A stretch of 64,000 nucleotides of DNA from Lepus europaeus. Lineage: Eukaryota > Chordata > Mammalia > Lagomorpha > Leporidae. Shown here piece by piece: positions 1 to 10,912 of the stretch. The stretch covers positions 102,578,448 to 102,642,447 of the forward strand of contig NC_084835.1 of the NCBI RefSeq assembly GCF_033115175.1, given 5' to 3'. Position numbers and translations under genes: made by a program. The notes under the pieces were generated by a model. That model was not told where the DNA came from, ran no database searches, and was given only the letters and a program-made list of their open reading frames with translations. Numbering within the stretch: the first letter of the stretch is position 1; the number at the start of each line of letters is the position of its first letter.

Positions 1-455
1 AGAAAAGAAAAAAGCAATTTGCCCATTTTAAAATTGTTTCTGCATGAATTCATGGTGGTTCCAAAATGGTCTACTCTCTAGATCATTGCTTTGGACATGA
101 GGACGGGCAAATGTAGTAGCTTCTTCAAGGAAAAAGCAAATTACGAACCTTAAACATACTGCTTCCACTTACATTTGAGGATCAGTTGGCAAGACGCAGC
201 ATGCCCATCTGAGAGGGCATTTCCCCAGATGTGGAAGAGCATGATCAGGTGCTGATACAAGGGGCTTCTTACTTGTTATTAGTCATCTTACAGATGAGGA
301 AACTAAGCTTGAGAGGAGTGAGTGACTTGGCTGATATAACTAGTCAGCAACCAAACTGCAGATGAACAATTAAGTTAGCAGTCTGGAATATGAGCAGTCA
401 TTTGACATCACTTGTTTATAACTAACTTGCTGGCTCCATCTGCTTTCTTTCCAAG
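1..455 (+). other. RAB27B: RAB27B intron (partial)
   Basis: Intronic sequence up to the acceptor at 454-455. It contains a MIR remnant on the - strand at about 283-365, recognised by ACAGATGAGGAAACTAAG, the reverse complement of the MIR core. Nothing else was recognised. Confidence 0.8.
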
Positions 456-579
456 GCCAACTGCAAGCAAATGCTTATTGTGAGAACCCAGATATAGTAT
501 TAATTGGCAACAAGGCAGACCTGCCAGACCAGAGGGAAGTCAATGAACGGCAAGCCCGGGATTTGGCTGACAAATACGG
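456..579 (+). CDS. RAB27B: RAB27B, penultimate coding exon (G4 motif)
   Basis: This exon encodes about residues 115-156 of the 218-residue small GTPase Rab27B, which docks secretory vesicles, lysosome-related organelles and exosome-producing endosomes through Slp, Slac2 and Munc13-4 effectors (family knowledge). The translation runs [20 protein letters not shown] and continues [20 protein letters not shown]. It contains the guanine-specifying G4 motif NKAD at about residues 133-136. The [22 protein letters not shown] stretch separates it from RAB27A, which has [22 protein letters not shown]. The acceptor is TTTCCAAG before 456 and the donor is GG/GTGAGT after 579. The exon opens with two bases that finish a Ser codon and ends with two bases of a Gly codon. 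Earlier exons (G1-G3, switch regions) lie outside the window to the left. Confidence 0.96.
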
Positions 580-1545
580 GTGAGTCAGTTACACTGAGAA
601 TCAGCTACCAGTGGAGCAAGACACAGAATGATGTCAGGAGGAAACCCTTTGAATAGAGAATAGTGTGTAATTTAAATGATCTTCCATAGGAATGTATGTG
701 ATGTTTTCATGAATTACTTTTACCTAACATTTACAGACTGCTTCTCTGTTAACAACTATTCATAGAGCTTAACTCATTTAACCTATTAGAACCATCCAGA
801 GGAGATAATAGAGTGATCCATTTTATATATGAAGAATTGAGTTACAAAGAGATTAAGTAACTGATGTAAGGCCACATACTGAGAGCCGAGCTTAAATTCA
901 TTCCAGACAATCTGAGATCAGCACTCAAGCCGTTAAACATTATGCTCCATGGCTTCGAAACCCTGAGAAATAATACCTCATAGGAATAAAATAATGCAAT
1001 CCTTATCCAGCTGAGCCTGAGTAGCAGCTAAAAAAAAACCTCCAAACCCAAACCAAGCCACAAAAACCCATGTAATTATGAATTGACTTCCATAGCAGAA
1101 TTTGTCCTTACTTTTTAGTTTGAAGTAAATTCATATCTGCCAAGTTTTTACTGAATGATCCTTGAGAGATTTGGCTTAAACATCTCATCATTGAACTTCT
1201 TATTCCAAATAAACATAAACTGTATTCACATGAATACCCCTATTTAATGCACACACATTGCTGAGTCATATTTCTAGATAATAGATTGGAAGGGAAGTAA
1301 TATTTTAGTGGCATAATCACCTGTAGGCATTTTATCCTTCTTCTAGAAGAAAACAGTTAACAATTATGTCCAGATTTAAAATTCCTGACCACCTCCCATA
1401 TCATTTTCTTTGCCTAGAAAAGTGGTTATATAAACATCCTAAAGGGCAGTTCACCATTTTTTACTCACAGAGAAAAAGTGAGAATGTTATTAGTTCTTTT
1501 CTGATTTCTTCGTTTCTTAAATTTTTGCCATCTTTTCTATGTTAG
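580..1545 (+). other. RAB27B: RAB27B last intron
   Basis: Intron of 966 bp with a GTGAGT donor and a GTTAG acceptor. A MIR remnant in - orientation covers about 720-955: the ATTTTATATATGAAGAATTG core is followed by AGAGATTAAGTAACTGATGT. The rest is unassigned. Confidence 0.85.
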
Positions 1546-1735
1546 CATACCATATTTTGAAACAAGTGCAGCAACTGGACAGAATGTGGAGAAAGCTGTA
1601 GAAACTCTTCTGGACTTAATAATGAAGCGAATGGAACAATGTGTGGAGAAGACACAAGTTTCTGACACTGTCAATGGTGGGAATTCTGGAAAGCTTGATG
1701 GGGAAAAGCGAGCAGAAAAGAAATGTGCCTGCTAG
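1546..1735 (+). CDS. RAB27B: RAB27B, last coding exon with prenylated C-terminus
   Basis: The first base completes the Gly codon split from the previous exon. The exon then reads [20 protein letters not shown] and continues [20 protein letters not shown] to the stop TAG at 1733-1735. The ETSAA stretch is the G5 motif that contacts the guanine base. [15 protein letters not shown] forms the C-terminal helix, followed by the hypervariable tail. The protein ends Cys-Ala-Cys, a CXC double-geranylgeranylation signal used by Rab GGTase to anchor the GTPase to vesicle membranes. From memory, human RAB27B has IPDTV and ends KKCIC; here the tail has VSDTV and KRAEKKCAC, so the differences fall in the hypervariable region. 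The acceptor is TCTATGTTAG before 1546. The reading frame is intact. Confidence 0.97.
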
Positions 1736-4700
1736 ACTCTACATAGGAACTGATAATCAAGAACCCTACCCAAATATTACTTTTAAACACAACAGCAGAC
1801 CACAAAATTGTTGTCGAGTAGACCATGCACAATGATATATCTTTGTTTTTCTGCTAGAAATTTTATTTTAAGAAACCAGAATAGTCAACAGTGTCCAAAA
1901 GAATTGACCAGTTATCCTTGAGGCCCCTCCAAACAAGATCAAAGATTTCCTAAGGTGATCTCACCATCATGGATGTTCCACTTTTGTTTTTAAATAAAGA
2001 AGATGAGTACATAAGAGAGTAAACAAGAGGAAATATCTGTGAGTTTTGCAGTAAGTTGGAACAAAAATGACCTTGTCACATTGGAGAAGAGGATAGGCTA
2101 CCATAGGGAAAACACAACTTTTTTTTAAAGGTTGGATTTATTTCTTTTCTAGAATCTGATTATTACTTTCAGATTTGCATTTGGGAAAACATATTTGCTG
2201 AAATTGGAAACATAATGAAGAATTCTATGAGATTTATTAAGAATGACATACCTGTGTACACCCAATAACTGTACTAAGAATGATAGAATTACTAATAAGG
2301 TCGTGAGTGGGTGAATGTCACACTTGCACTAAAATGTAGTACATTGTGTAATAATGTCATTTTTATATTCTTAATAAATGGCATATAGACAAGAACAGGA
2401 CTGTGACTGACAAAGTACAAGAGAAATGCCCTGGAGAGAAAAATGAAGTATGGGAACATGGCATTTGGACAGCTGAAATTAAATGTATCTGTTACAGATG
2501 TCTAGAAGAGTTACTTAGCCAAATTTCATTCAAGCCAATTAGATGCTGACATTCTGAATTGGGGCTAAGAGACTCTCCAAGGGTTTCCATTTCAAACAAA
2601 ATTTTAGAAATCAGTTTGGGTGGTGTTAGCTTTGCATTTCATTTTTTTTTTTTTTTTAGCAAATGTTGATATTTGTCACAAAGAGAAATTCACTGTTGCT
2701 GTTCACTGAATATCTCTTTTGAAAATTCTGTCAAGAAAAATTATTTAGCCTCATAAGTTGTTAAGATGAAAAATGCTATTAATATGAAACAAATAACAAC
2801 TATTAATTATGAATTTTATTTTATTTATAAATGTGCTAGAAACCCTAACACATTTCTTCTCCCCAATCCATACCCATGCCTGGGTTTGAATCAACCACAG
2901 AAATACAGGCTTTTCACTTGGTAGAACAACAACTTGGTAAAACAATAACAATAATGATGGATCAATTCTATGATCACTCTGATTTTTCATGTCATTAATC
3001 ATATAGAATTAGTGATACCTCATTCTGTACTACACTATGTTTTCATTTTACCTAAGCCTTTCATTGAACTATGTTTGGGTGGGGAGGGAAAATATCATAT
3101 CTCACCAAAATTTTGATCAATTATTTGATCTTTCACATAAAGCTACCTTTTCTTCTAAAAACCATCACATATGCATTTTCTAGTGGCCTTATCTTACTGT
3201 TGTGTCTAAACTAATATGACATTACTTTTTATCTTAGTTTCTGATACACACAAGCCATACCAATCAAAATATTATTTAAACATGTCAGTTTTATCAATAA
3301 CAAAGGCAACATAGTTCAAGTTATCTCTTTTTAATGAATATATTATTTTTGATGTGGCAGTTCTTTTCCTATAAAATTTTTGCAAACTTAATTTTTCTGT
3401 ACTCAGTGCATATTTTTTAACTTATAAAAATGGGAAACCCTAAAATTACAGTCCCCTCTTCAACCTCTCCCTATAATCTCCTTCTACCATTGAGTCAGTT
3501 TCAGAAACACAGACAAATCCAAAGGAGTATCTGTTTATAATTCTTAGGATGGAATAGATCCAGAAATGTGTCAAGCATCAGAACAATTTGGAAGCTTTTA
3601 TGGGATTAGTACCCAGAGAAATTCTCAGTTAACTGCCCAGCTCCTCCGATTTTTGTAACAACGTGCCAGCTTCGAAGATCAGTGGTGGCTGGGTGTTCCA
3701 GTGGCATTTCTTTAGGTATGCTCTTGTGACCTCAATGCCTGTGACAGGAAGACAGGATGTGATTAACTAACATTTATGTTGTTTCATCTTAGAGCAAATA
3801 GAAAAATATAACCATTTCTGGGCAAAATTTGGTGAACTTTTGTGGACTTTCTTTCAAGTTCTTCGTTGGACTCAGATTGTGATGTCCCTAGCATTTCCAT
3901 AATAGGGAATGCTCAGGCTTTTATAAAGCCCTCAAGGTATTCTATTTTGACATGTCTTTTGCTTCTATTTATTTTCCAGCTATATGATTGATTTACTTAT
4001 GCCAAGAATCTGTCATTGTCAGTTAGTTAATGAATATTTTTTCAGGGTTTACTTTAAAATTGTTAGTTGATAGCTGTAGCACAAAGCAGATGATGCCCAT
4101 GATTATGGAACTCTGCCTATAAAAATAACAGTTATTGGGTAAAAAGAGAAGTCATTTAAGATATCATTCTATTTATAAATAAATGCTTGATCTAAAATGT
4201 ATTTGCCCTGTAAAACTTGACATCTGACCCAAAATTATATTTAACCATTATTAAAAATTCTTTCTTTCATTATTTCAGGATTCATAGTTCTGTGTAATTT
4301 GTTTTACAATGCAAATGTATCTGGTGCCATTTGTATACTGACTGCTTTAAGGGATTCCATATTCCCTCTGTCTCACAAATGCATGCATTTTTAGTCAAGC
4401 TGTGTCCTGTTGCTGATCATCTCTCCAATACTATAGTAGATCATGTTGTAGGAAATATTTAAAATGTATGTGACACTCCTTTCTGTTATAGGAACCATTT
4501 CTAGAGTGTTTACACAGATTTGATGTTTACATTGCTCTAACTCAGTGCCTCGGATACCTCCGTGACCAAATTTGTTTCCAACCATATAGCTCATTTCCTC
4601 TGATTGTATATTATAGGAAGGACTCACAGAGACATCAACACAGCTTAAGGTCTTATAAAATCTTCAGAAAAGGATGCAAGGATTTTATTGGAATCTAGAA

Positions 4701-5401
4701 GTTATGACCAACTTTTCTTGATCCCCTAACTAATGGAGTGGGCATTATTGAGAATTTTAACTGTGATTAGTTACAAAGTTAACTTTTAATGTAAAAATGT
4801 GTCAGAAATAGTCCAGAGAATATAATGCTTGTCTTGGTCTGATGGTAACAAGTCATGGATTTTCAGAGAAAATGCTGAATACTAGGAGTTGAGCTTGTCT
4901 TTCCGCAACAATTTTAAAACTCATGCCAGTTACACTCCAGCCAATTTGCTGTCCTTTCCATTTTATCATCTACTGCACTGCAAAAAAACCAAAACCAGCA
5001 TTTTCTAAAGTAAATATTTTATCTTTTATTTTTAAAGAGATGGGCCAGTCTGTATCAGTGGATGTCTTTGTCATGCTTCTACTATAAATTGTTCTTTGCC
5101 AATCTGTACAAATAGGTTAAACTGGACAAGAGTTTTAATCAGGCTTCCCTTGTTCCTTTTGATGACAGAGAAACTTACCACAGAGAAAGATATGACTACG
5201 TTAAAAATTAACACAACAACCACAATGTTCTTTAAGCTATAAATTTAGTCCACAGGGAGTCAATAAGTTGTAGGAAGCCCATATATCTTCTCACCAATGG
5301 AGTGAGGGCAGCAGTTAGGTAGAGAAACACTAGGCATCATTTGTCATCTGGAAACATGTGTCCATGAAACAAGAGCTCCATTTAAAGTACACATGGAACT
5401 G

Positions 5402-5603
5402 GTATTTAAGCTAGTGGTTAAGACACCTGTTAGGATGCCTACATCCTGCTTTGCAGTAGCTGTGTTTTATGCCTCTGCTCCTGACCCAGCTCCCTAGCTG
5501 TTGCAGGCATTGGGGAGTGAAACAGAAGATGATTTCTCTCTCTCTCCCTCCCCCTCTCATCTTTATCTTTATTGGCCTCTTAAATAAATAAATGAAAAAA
5601 AAT
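5402..5603 (+). repeat. Diverged lagomorph tRNA-type SINE, internally deleted
   Basis: GCTAGTGGTTAAGACACC resembles the head of older lagomorph SINEs. It is followed by GTTGCAGGCATTGGGGAGTGAA, a CT-rich tract and AAATAAATAAATG. The middle of the element is missing. It lies within the RAB27B 3'UTR. Confidence 0.65.
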
Positions 5604-7852
5604 TTTTGAAAATGACACGTGTGCTGTCCTAGTTGTATATCACACCATAAATTTGAGGGAAAATCCTCATTTATGAAGGATTTTGAAATCTTAATAGGAA
5701 CTCAAAGCATAAAGAAATAATATTTCAATTCTCTAATTTCCTAGTATATATAATAACTCTTTGAAAGGAAGATCTAAGAGGTGATGTGAGCCAAAGTTAC
5801 AGTACAGCTGCCTTTAACCCTCTTCTGCCAAACATTAAAGCATTAGAAGCATTAAAGCATTAGAAGAAATAAGTGTAGTTGAATATTTTAGATAAAACTT
5901 TTATCACTTTTTAAGATACAAGATGCTGTAAATATTTGAAATGCTCATTGTAAGGTATATTTTTTTTTATTGAACTGTGAACAAGATCATGCAAGCTTAT
6001 TTCTGGGAAGAGTATAAGTTCTGGAACATGAATGCATATAGACTATTATCTGAGTGTTGTCTTAATGCTTAAAGCCAAGATGCTGCTTGTCTCATAGAGT
6101 GGATACAAAATCATTGTTGGATATGTAAAGATTTTGACATAACTTAGCATTCTTGGTTATAGACCCAATCACAATGATATTGTTGGCAAAGAACTATAGA
6201 TAAATAAGAGTTTAAAAGTTATCTAAATTATGCTTTTAAATACAAAAGGATATGTAGATGGCCATACATATATGATTTTTAGGTAGATTTTTAAAAGGTT
6301 TGGTAACAGTTTTTCTAACTAGATCCATGGCAAACATTTATTCATTATTTTTATCCATAGAGGTGTAGGCCCTTAGAACTAAGCTAATAAAAACAAATAT
6401 CAGATACTTAATTGTTAACATCAGAATTTGGGATCTTGGAAACATTTTGTTTAATTACATATAAATCCAATTTTCTCATAAATTTTATATTTGATTAATT
6501 TTTCAAGAGCCCCAAAGACTCCTTTCTGTAGTATTCTTTGTACCAACAATCAGGTATTTTTCCAACTTCATTTGTGGAGAGAATATCACTAATGAAAAGT
6601 AATTGGCACCAAAATAGTGATACTATATAAAGGAGTATCATTTTGGGGAGGAAAATACACAAAGGAATCATCATTGGACTTAATGGTTAGTGGTTTAAAT
6701 TTGATTTGCTGGTACCTTCCCTTCCCAAGAGGTCCTAGGAGTTGTGACCAATAACCCTAATTGACTTAGTCTTTAAGAATCATTAGCAAATTCTACAGGA
6801 GCCGGCACATCTGATCTTTACCTATTGGATCACTTATTTAACCAGTGGCTGCTATCCTTATGTCTGTTGGCACATCAAAATAGTATCTGGCTTAGCAAAT
6901 AATGTATGTAGGCTTATCCCTACTCTGTCTCTAGGAGATTTTTCTTTTCAAATATACTTTGAAAGAAAACGTACTGTCATAAACAGAAAAGTCACCAGAA
7001 GGAACAATTCAGGGTCCATGGGACCTAAATAGATTAGTGACTTCTCATGGAATTTGTAAACCCTGTGTGTTCATGGGATTCATGCCACATTCAAAGGAGA
7101 ATCTGTATAAGAAAGGGATTTGTAAATTATGTTCCATGCCATAAAAACACTATTATCATAAGCTGCGAGTGAATAAAACCATCACAGACATCATTTAAAC
7201 CACTTATTGATTACAAAAGTATCAGAACAGGGACAGCACACTTATTTTAGTACAGGTGTTAGAAACTACAATTGGACAGTCACCTTGATGTCATTGTATT
7301 TGATTGAAAATGTTTAATATATCTTGTTATTGGAAAAATTTTGAGTTCTATTTCAATTTGTATGTATCTTGTACTTTTTAAAGGAAACCAATTTCATTCT
7401 AGATAGTACATTATAACCCAGTAAAAATCCTCCTTGTGCAAATAGGGCTTTGTGTCCATAGCCTTGTAAAAGACACTAATTATATCTGAAATTATTTTTA
7501 AAAATAATCCTGCTTTCACTGATATGTTAAAAGCAGACAGCATTCTAACATAACACTGAAGTGTTTCACTGTACCCCAACAGTGTACCTTTAAGTAATAT
7601 TGTCCTCATTTTTAAGCCAAGCATGTTTTGTCTAGTGCTATTAATGTAATTTAAGACTTTTAAACATGGAATTTTTATTCTATATGCCCCTGAATAAACT
7701 GTGGTTCCTGACAAATACTGTTAGGTAATTATTTTGTTGTACCAAAGTTCTAATGACTACAGAAATAATAGCATCCAATGATTTTGTGGTGTATGGGTTT
7801 GAATATTATGGTTGAGAACTGTATTCAGTGATTGTTTCTTGCACACTTTTCA

Positions 7853-7858
7853 AATAAA
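7853..7858 (+). terminator. RAB27B: Probable RAB27B distal poly(A) signal
   Basis: AATAAA in the context CAAATAAAAACTG, followed 20-30 bases later by TTGTGT. This is a canonical hexamer with a GU-rich downstream element, and no comparable stronger signal is seen just after it. It is assigned to RAB27B by position and strand. Confidence 0.55.
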
Positions 7859-7885
7859 AACTGCATTTTTATCAATTATCTTGTG

Positions 7886-9504
7886 TACTCAAAGCAACTA
7901 TTTATTGAAATTGAATGCCTAGTGTTTGGAGAACATGAAATCAGTGTCAGCTTGGGACTTGTATCACATTAAAAATGAGATCCATTCAGAAGTAGGAAAT
8001 AAGTAGTCTGAACTCAGGCAAGTGATTTTTATCCATGTCTCTAACCTTATTATCAAAGACTGGACTTTGCAAATAAAACTTTCTAATAATTTTGATGATG
8101 TACTTATTAAAATTAGCAGTTGAAGTATTGTATGGTATATAAACTCTTCCACATATTAGCACCTCTTTTAGTCCCATAACTACAAAGCTTATGGTCTCTT
8201 CCTTAGAGATTGGTGCGTCTGGTGTTCAAGACCACAACTGTACAGCTTCCTTTCAAATGTTCATTTGCAAAGGCTGCCTTGTTCCCAGAGCAGATCTTCC
8301 TCCATATGTTCCTTAGATAGGCTTTGCCAAGATAATGATGAGTTTTTAATTTAAAGATAAACAACACTCCCACTGCAAGCAAATAAATCCTTGGCACCAT
8401 TCTCTCAACTTCACTCCCCAGGAGTAGTAATGCTGTTCCACAGAGGCAGAATCTTTTGCCCACTGGGTTCATCCTAAATAATTCAAGATAAATCACTAGG
8501 AGCTTGCTTTCCCTAATGGTTTTATAGGATTTTTAAAAAGTCATAGCATGCCCCATGTTGAGGAGAAAGAAAGATACAGCAGCCTAAAATCCACTATCTC
8601 AAATGATGAGATTTCGATTTTTAAAACTATATGCAACGTTTGCATTCTTCACAGGGCTCTCTACCATGGATAATTTCATTTTTAATATGGATTGCTACTT
8701 GTGGAGAGAGAATAATAAGGATGTAAACATTGCTGTTCTGTTTGAAACTCATTTCAATAACTTGTATGATGTCTTTGGAAATCAACATGATTTGACTAAT
8801 GCTGTATTATAGGTACTAGAAATGTTTTGTGATATTAGATTTTTATAATTATTAATAGCTTTGGGCTATTTTCTTAGGTCTGAGAGAAAGAGAAAAAATA
8901 CATGTTCATCAAATGTTAAGAAATAAAAAGCAACAGCAAGATTATACCAGAGGACTTCAATCTGTTTGATTCTACAGGGAAATTTACATTATGGACTGAT
9001 TCATGAGACAGCAATTTGGGTGGGCTAGCAGGATGATGAATGCAGCTCCTATTCCTGGTAACTTGTGTCCTTTCTCCTCCCCTTGCTTCCAAGAGAAGTT
9101 CTTTATGAGGCTTCTAGGACAAGAAGGTAAGTCAAGACAAGACTGTAACAGAACCATCTCAGAGCTGTTTCCCCTTCACTTCCCTGTCCAGAGAACAAGA
9201 GCTTTCTCAGTTTATTAGGAACACTAGACAAAGTCAGTAGTTGGGATAAAGAGTCCCAGCAATCATTAGCTTCTTACACAGAATTCAAAGAGCTGGAAGG
9301 ATTACTAATCGCATCAAAGGAATCATTACCTAAAGGAAATATGAAATACTATAGTGTATGGAAAAGGACTTAGACAAAAGGAGACTTCATGTCCAATCAC
9401 CAGGGCAGCTGCACTGACCAGGGCACACCTGGTGACTCCTCTAAGGAAGTGGTGCACCTGCATGGTATGCACTGCTCTCCCAGCAAGTCACAAAGCCACC
9501 CTTC
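7886..9504. other. Intergenic, nothing recognised
   Basis: AT-rich sequence between the RAB27B poly(A) site and an L2 remnant. Both strands were scanned: only short open frames without family resemblance, and no clear repeat that I can name. Confidence 0.5.
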
Positions 9505-9885
9505 TGGTCTTTGCTTAAATGTTGTCTTCTAAGACAGCATCATCTTTAAAATTACTATCCTATTTAAAGTAACAGCCTGTAGTTACCATTTGTTAAATTA
9601 TCACCCCAAATAAAATTGCAACCACACCCTGTCATCCCTGGCAATAACCTAGCACTGTGTTCTTTTTCTTCCCAGTCCATTGGGCACCTCTGACTTCATT
9701 ATCTATTTCTCCTCACTAAGAATATGTTTCCATGGAGGTACAGTTTTTCCTCTTCTTTGTTCTCTTTCTTTTCCCCCATCCCGCCCCCATTGCCTGCAAC
9801 TATAGACCTGGCATCTAGAACCTGCCTAGCAACCAGGGGGAAATCAAGACACATTTGTTGAAAGAAGAAATGAGTGAAAACAATT
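9505..9885 (+). repeat. LINE-2 3'-end remnant
   Basis: The order of conserved L2 blocks is visible: TTTGCTTAAATGTTGTCTTCT, then CACTAAGAATATG, then CTGGCATCTAGAACCTGCCTAG, and finally ACATTTGTTGAAAGAAGAAATGAG. It is an old, diverged copy in + orientation. Confidence 0.6.
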
Positions 9886-9937
9886 CAGTGTAATTATTTA
9901 AATCTTTATTGCATCCTTAATAGTTTCTATCAAAAAA

Positions 9938-10082
9938 TGGAAGGAAGGCAAGAAGGCAGGAAGGGAAAAAGGGAGGGAGGGAGGGAGGGAGGGAAGGAAG
10001 GAAGGAAGGAAGGAAGGAAGGAAGGAAGGAAGGAAAATAGGGAAGGAGACACAAAAAGAGAAGGAGGGAGAGAAGAGGAGGG
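9938..10082. repeat. GGAA/GGGA microsatellite
   Basis: A purine tract with about 5 GGGA units followed by about a dozen GGAA units, flanked by interrupted GGAAGG-type units. It is a pure simple repeat located 2 kb beyond the RAB27B 3' end. Confidence 0.95.
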
Positions 10083-10634
10083 CAAATTACAATGATTATG
10101 AAATCAGTTTGGGGAGTTCTCAGTTACAGTTGGATAGTGTAACTATTTGGATATTAATAAAGATTCTGTATTTATTTATAGGTCAGAAGAGAGGTAGAGA
10201 TTTTCAAAGTGAAGAAATATGAAATAATTTGAGAAGTATGTGTGTTCCTTTTGATTTCATAATTATTTTTTAAATTTAGAATGTAAACTTAATTGATTTG
10301 TTTTGCAGTTAATTTGGATCCTGCAGAAATTAGCAGAAAAAAATAAGGAAGATGTTAAAGTGTCTGTTCACTAACAAAACATTTACTGTGCACTGTACAG
10401 TCATAATAAAAACACTTATGAATAATGATTTTTATATAAAATAATTTTAATATAAAAAGAAATAAAACCCAAAATGACATACAATATAACATCAATTTTC
10501 TTCATCATGAGGCATATTATAAGCAAGTTTTCAAAGTATACCTTATCAGTTTCTAGACTAAACATTTCTTGATCATTTATAACAACATATCTAATCAAAG
10601 AATTAAGTGAATTTCTTTCTTCCTTTCTTTCTTT
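10083..10634. other. Intergenic AT-rich stretch
   Basis: No gene or repeat was recognised. There is a run of TTTTATATAAAATAATTTTAA-type sequence at about 10430-10460. Confidence 0.5.
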
Positions 10635-10912
10635 TGTTAGAGGTAGAGAGCCAGATAGATAGCTCTCAACTGCTGGTGACACCCAAATGCCCACATGGCT
10701 GGGGCTAGGGCAAGCCAAACCAGGGAACCAGGAACTCAATCCAAATTTCCCATATGAGTGTTAGGGATCCAGCTACTTGAGCCATCACTGCTGCTTCCCA
10801 GGAAACTGGAATTGGAAAGAGAGCCAGGACCTGAACCTAGTAACTCCAATAACAAATATGGACATCTTAATCTGCACTGGTATCTTAACCACTAGGTTAA
10901 ACACCCACCCTA
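10635..10912 (-). repeat. Old lagomorph tRNA-SINE, reverse orientation
   Basis: Read on the - strand, GGTTAAGATACCAGTGCAGA opens the element. Characteristic blocks such as GAACCAGGAACTCAATCC and the complement of GGTCCTGGCTCTC follow, then a T-rich (A-tail) side at the left edge. It is strongly diverged. Confidence 0.6.

Larger units (their letters stand above)
1736..7885 (+). other. RAB27B: RAB27B 3'UTR (long, inferred end)
   Basis: About 6.1 kb of AT-rich non-coding sequence follows the RAB27B stop codon. No further exon is recognisable. Its likely end is set by AATAAA at 7853 followed by GT-rich sequence (TTGTGTACTC). The known human RAB27B mRNA is long, roughly 7 kb, which fits. Earlier AATAAA hexamers, for example near 2372, could give shorter forms. 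A degraded SINE lies inside at 5402-5603. The exact end is inference. Confidence 0.7.

Noticed and set aside
1641..1835. 64-codon open frame overlapping the RAB27B last exon
   Set aside because: Out of frame with the RAB27B coding sequence, which is intact in the other phase to the TAG at 1733.
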